Assembly (NCBI GenBank): GCA_022784805.1 | Contig: JALFYG010000098.1 | Coordinates: 1 to 5,616 of the forward strand | Direction of reading: 5' to 3' | Source: Spirochaetales bacterium | GTDB lineage: Bacteria > Spirochaetota > Spirochaetia > Sphaerochaetales > Sphaerochaetaceae | DNA length: 5,616 nucleotides | Shown here: piece after piece, positions 5,044 to 5,616 of the stretch | How positions within the stretch are numbered: the first letter of the stretch is position 1 | Layout of the letters: every line of letters starts with the position of its first letter | Notes under the pieces: model-generated | Seen by the model: the letters and a program-made list of their open reading frames with translations, nothing else | Database searches by the model: none | What the model was told of the DNA's origin: nothing | Translations under genes and position numbers: made by a program

Positions 5044-5616
5044 ATGGAAACTGTTGCATCATATTTCGGATCCATGGTCTTTAATGATGAGGCCATGAGG
5101 GAAAGATTACCAAAAGATGTATATAAAGCTCTGAAAGAGACAATAAGAGAGGGTAAAGACCTGGATCTTAATGTTGCAAATAGTGTTGCAAACGCAATGA
5201 AGAATTGGGCAATAGAGAAGGGTGCAACACATTTTACCCACTGGTTCCAGCCTCTGACAGGTATGACAGCTGAGAAGCATGATGCTTTTATTACACCACT
5301 GGAGGGTGGAAAGGTTATCATGGACTTCAGCGGAAAGGAACTGATCAAGGGTGAACCTGATGCTTCTTCTTTCCCTTCAGGTGGACTCAGAGCTACCTTT
5401 GAAGCTCGTGGATACACAGCTTGGGATCCAACAAGCTACGCATTTATAAAGGAAGATACACTTTGTATCCCAACAGCTTTCTGTTCATACTCAGGAGAAG
5501 TCTTGGACAAGAAGACTCCTCTTTTGAGAAGTATGGAGGCTATCAGCGAAGAGGCTGTAAAGATTCTCTCTCTCTTTGGCAAAACAGATGTCAAGAGAGT
5601 AATTACAACAGTAGGA
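5044..5616 (+). CDS. glnN: Type III glutamine synthetase (3' partial)
   Basis: The first 191 residues of a glutamine synthetase of the GSIII class, which ligates ammonia to glutamate with ATP in the cytoplasm. The frame runs off the window end without a stop; full GSIII proteins are about 700 residues, so roughly a quarter is visible. The start METVASYFGSMVFND is typical, and two GSIII-specific N-terminal stretches are clear: HFTHWFQPLTGMTAEKHDAF (63-82) and SSFPSGGLRATFEARGYTAW (108-127). The latter distinguishes GSIII from types I and II. The catalytic glutamates and the ATP site lie beyond the window. GGAGG (5033-5037) has a 6-nt spacer to ATG 5044; an overlapping ATG at 5040 is out of frame. 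It has its own promoter downstream of lgt. It feeds glutamine to amidotransferases such as PyrG, though nothing in the sequence shows co-regulation. Confidence 0.95.
   Translation, partial: METVASYFGSMVFNDEAMRERLPKDVYKALKETIREGKDLDLNVANSVANAMKNWAIEKGATHFTHWFQPLTGMTAEKHDAFITPLEGGKVIMDFSGKELIKGEPDASSFPSGGLRATFEARGYTAWDPTSYAFIKEDTLCIPTAFCSYSGEVLDKKTPLLRSMEAISEEAVKILSLFGKTDVKRVITTVG

Noticed and set aside
4941..5417. A 158-codon minus-strand frame overlapping the start of glnN
   Set aside because: The plus-strand frame encodes unmistakable type III glutamine synthetase, with a promoter and ribosome site; the minus frame is a shadow.

Overview
The window looks like a chromosomal segment of a low-to-moderate GC Gram-positive anaerobe, most likely class Clostridia (Lachnospiraceae or a relative). 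This rests on a type III glutamine synthetase start, a clostridial-style PreA with many cysteines, a small DUF4190-type membrane protein, GGAGG ribosome binding sites and short intergenic spaces with hairpin-plus-U-run terminators. Genus cannot be fixed from the sequence alone. I see no mobile elements, CRISPR array, rRNA or tRNA.

Layout. Positions 1-226 hold the 3' end of an unrecognised plus-strand gene, closed by a strong intrinsic terminator (about 258-299). A plus-strand iron-sulfur flavoprotein of the PreA/dihydropyrimidine dehydrogenase family follows (399-1844). It converges with minus-strand pyrG, CTP synthase (3485-1884), and both share a compact bidirectional terminator at 1850-1876. 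Upstream of pyrG is a leader of roughly 150 nt. It ends in a perfect hairpin plus seven U residues directly abutting the pyrG Shine-Dalgarno site, which is the layout of a transcription attenuator.

A non-coding stretch of about 500 bp (3486-3982) separates pyrG from a divergent plus-strand pair. The pair is a DUF4190-like small membrane protein (3983-4234) and an Lgt-family membrane enzyme (4244-4975), read in the same frame and separated by one TGA and three codons. A good promoter (TTGACT-17-CATATT) with an 8-bp inverted repeat around its -10 element drives this pair. A second promoter (TTGACA with an extended -10) precedes the type III glutamine synthetase gene (5044 to the window end), which is cut by the window edge.

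How the genes relate. preA and pyrG both concern pyrimidines but are convergent, so they are not one operon. pyrG and glnN both concern glutamine nitrogen: CTP synthase consumes glutamine and glutamine synthetase makes it. They are under separate promoters. Most of the window is ordinary housekeeping content. The points that deserve a second look are the pyrG attenuator, which lacks the G-run start known from Bacillus pyrG; the N-terminal PreT-like cysteine domain on PreA without a flavin/NAD(P) partner in view; and the non-canonical active-site residues of the Lgt homologue.
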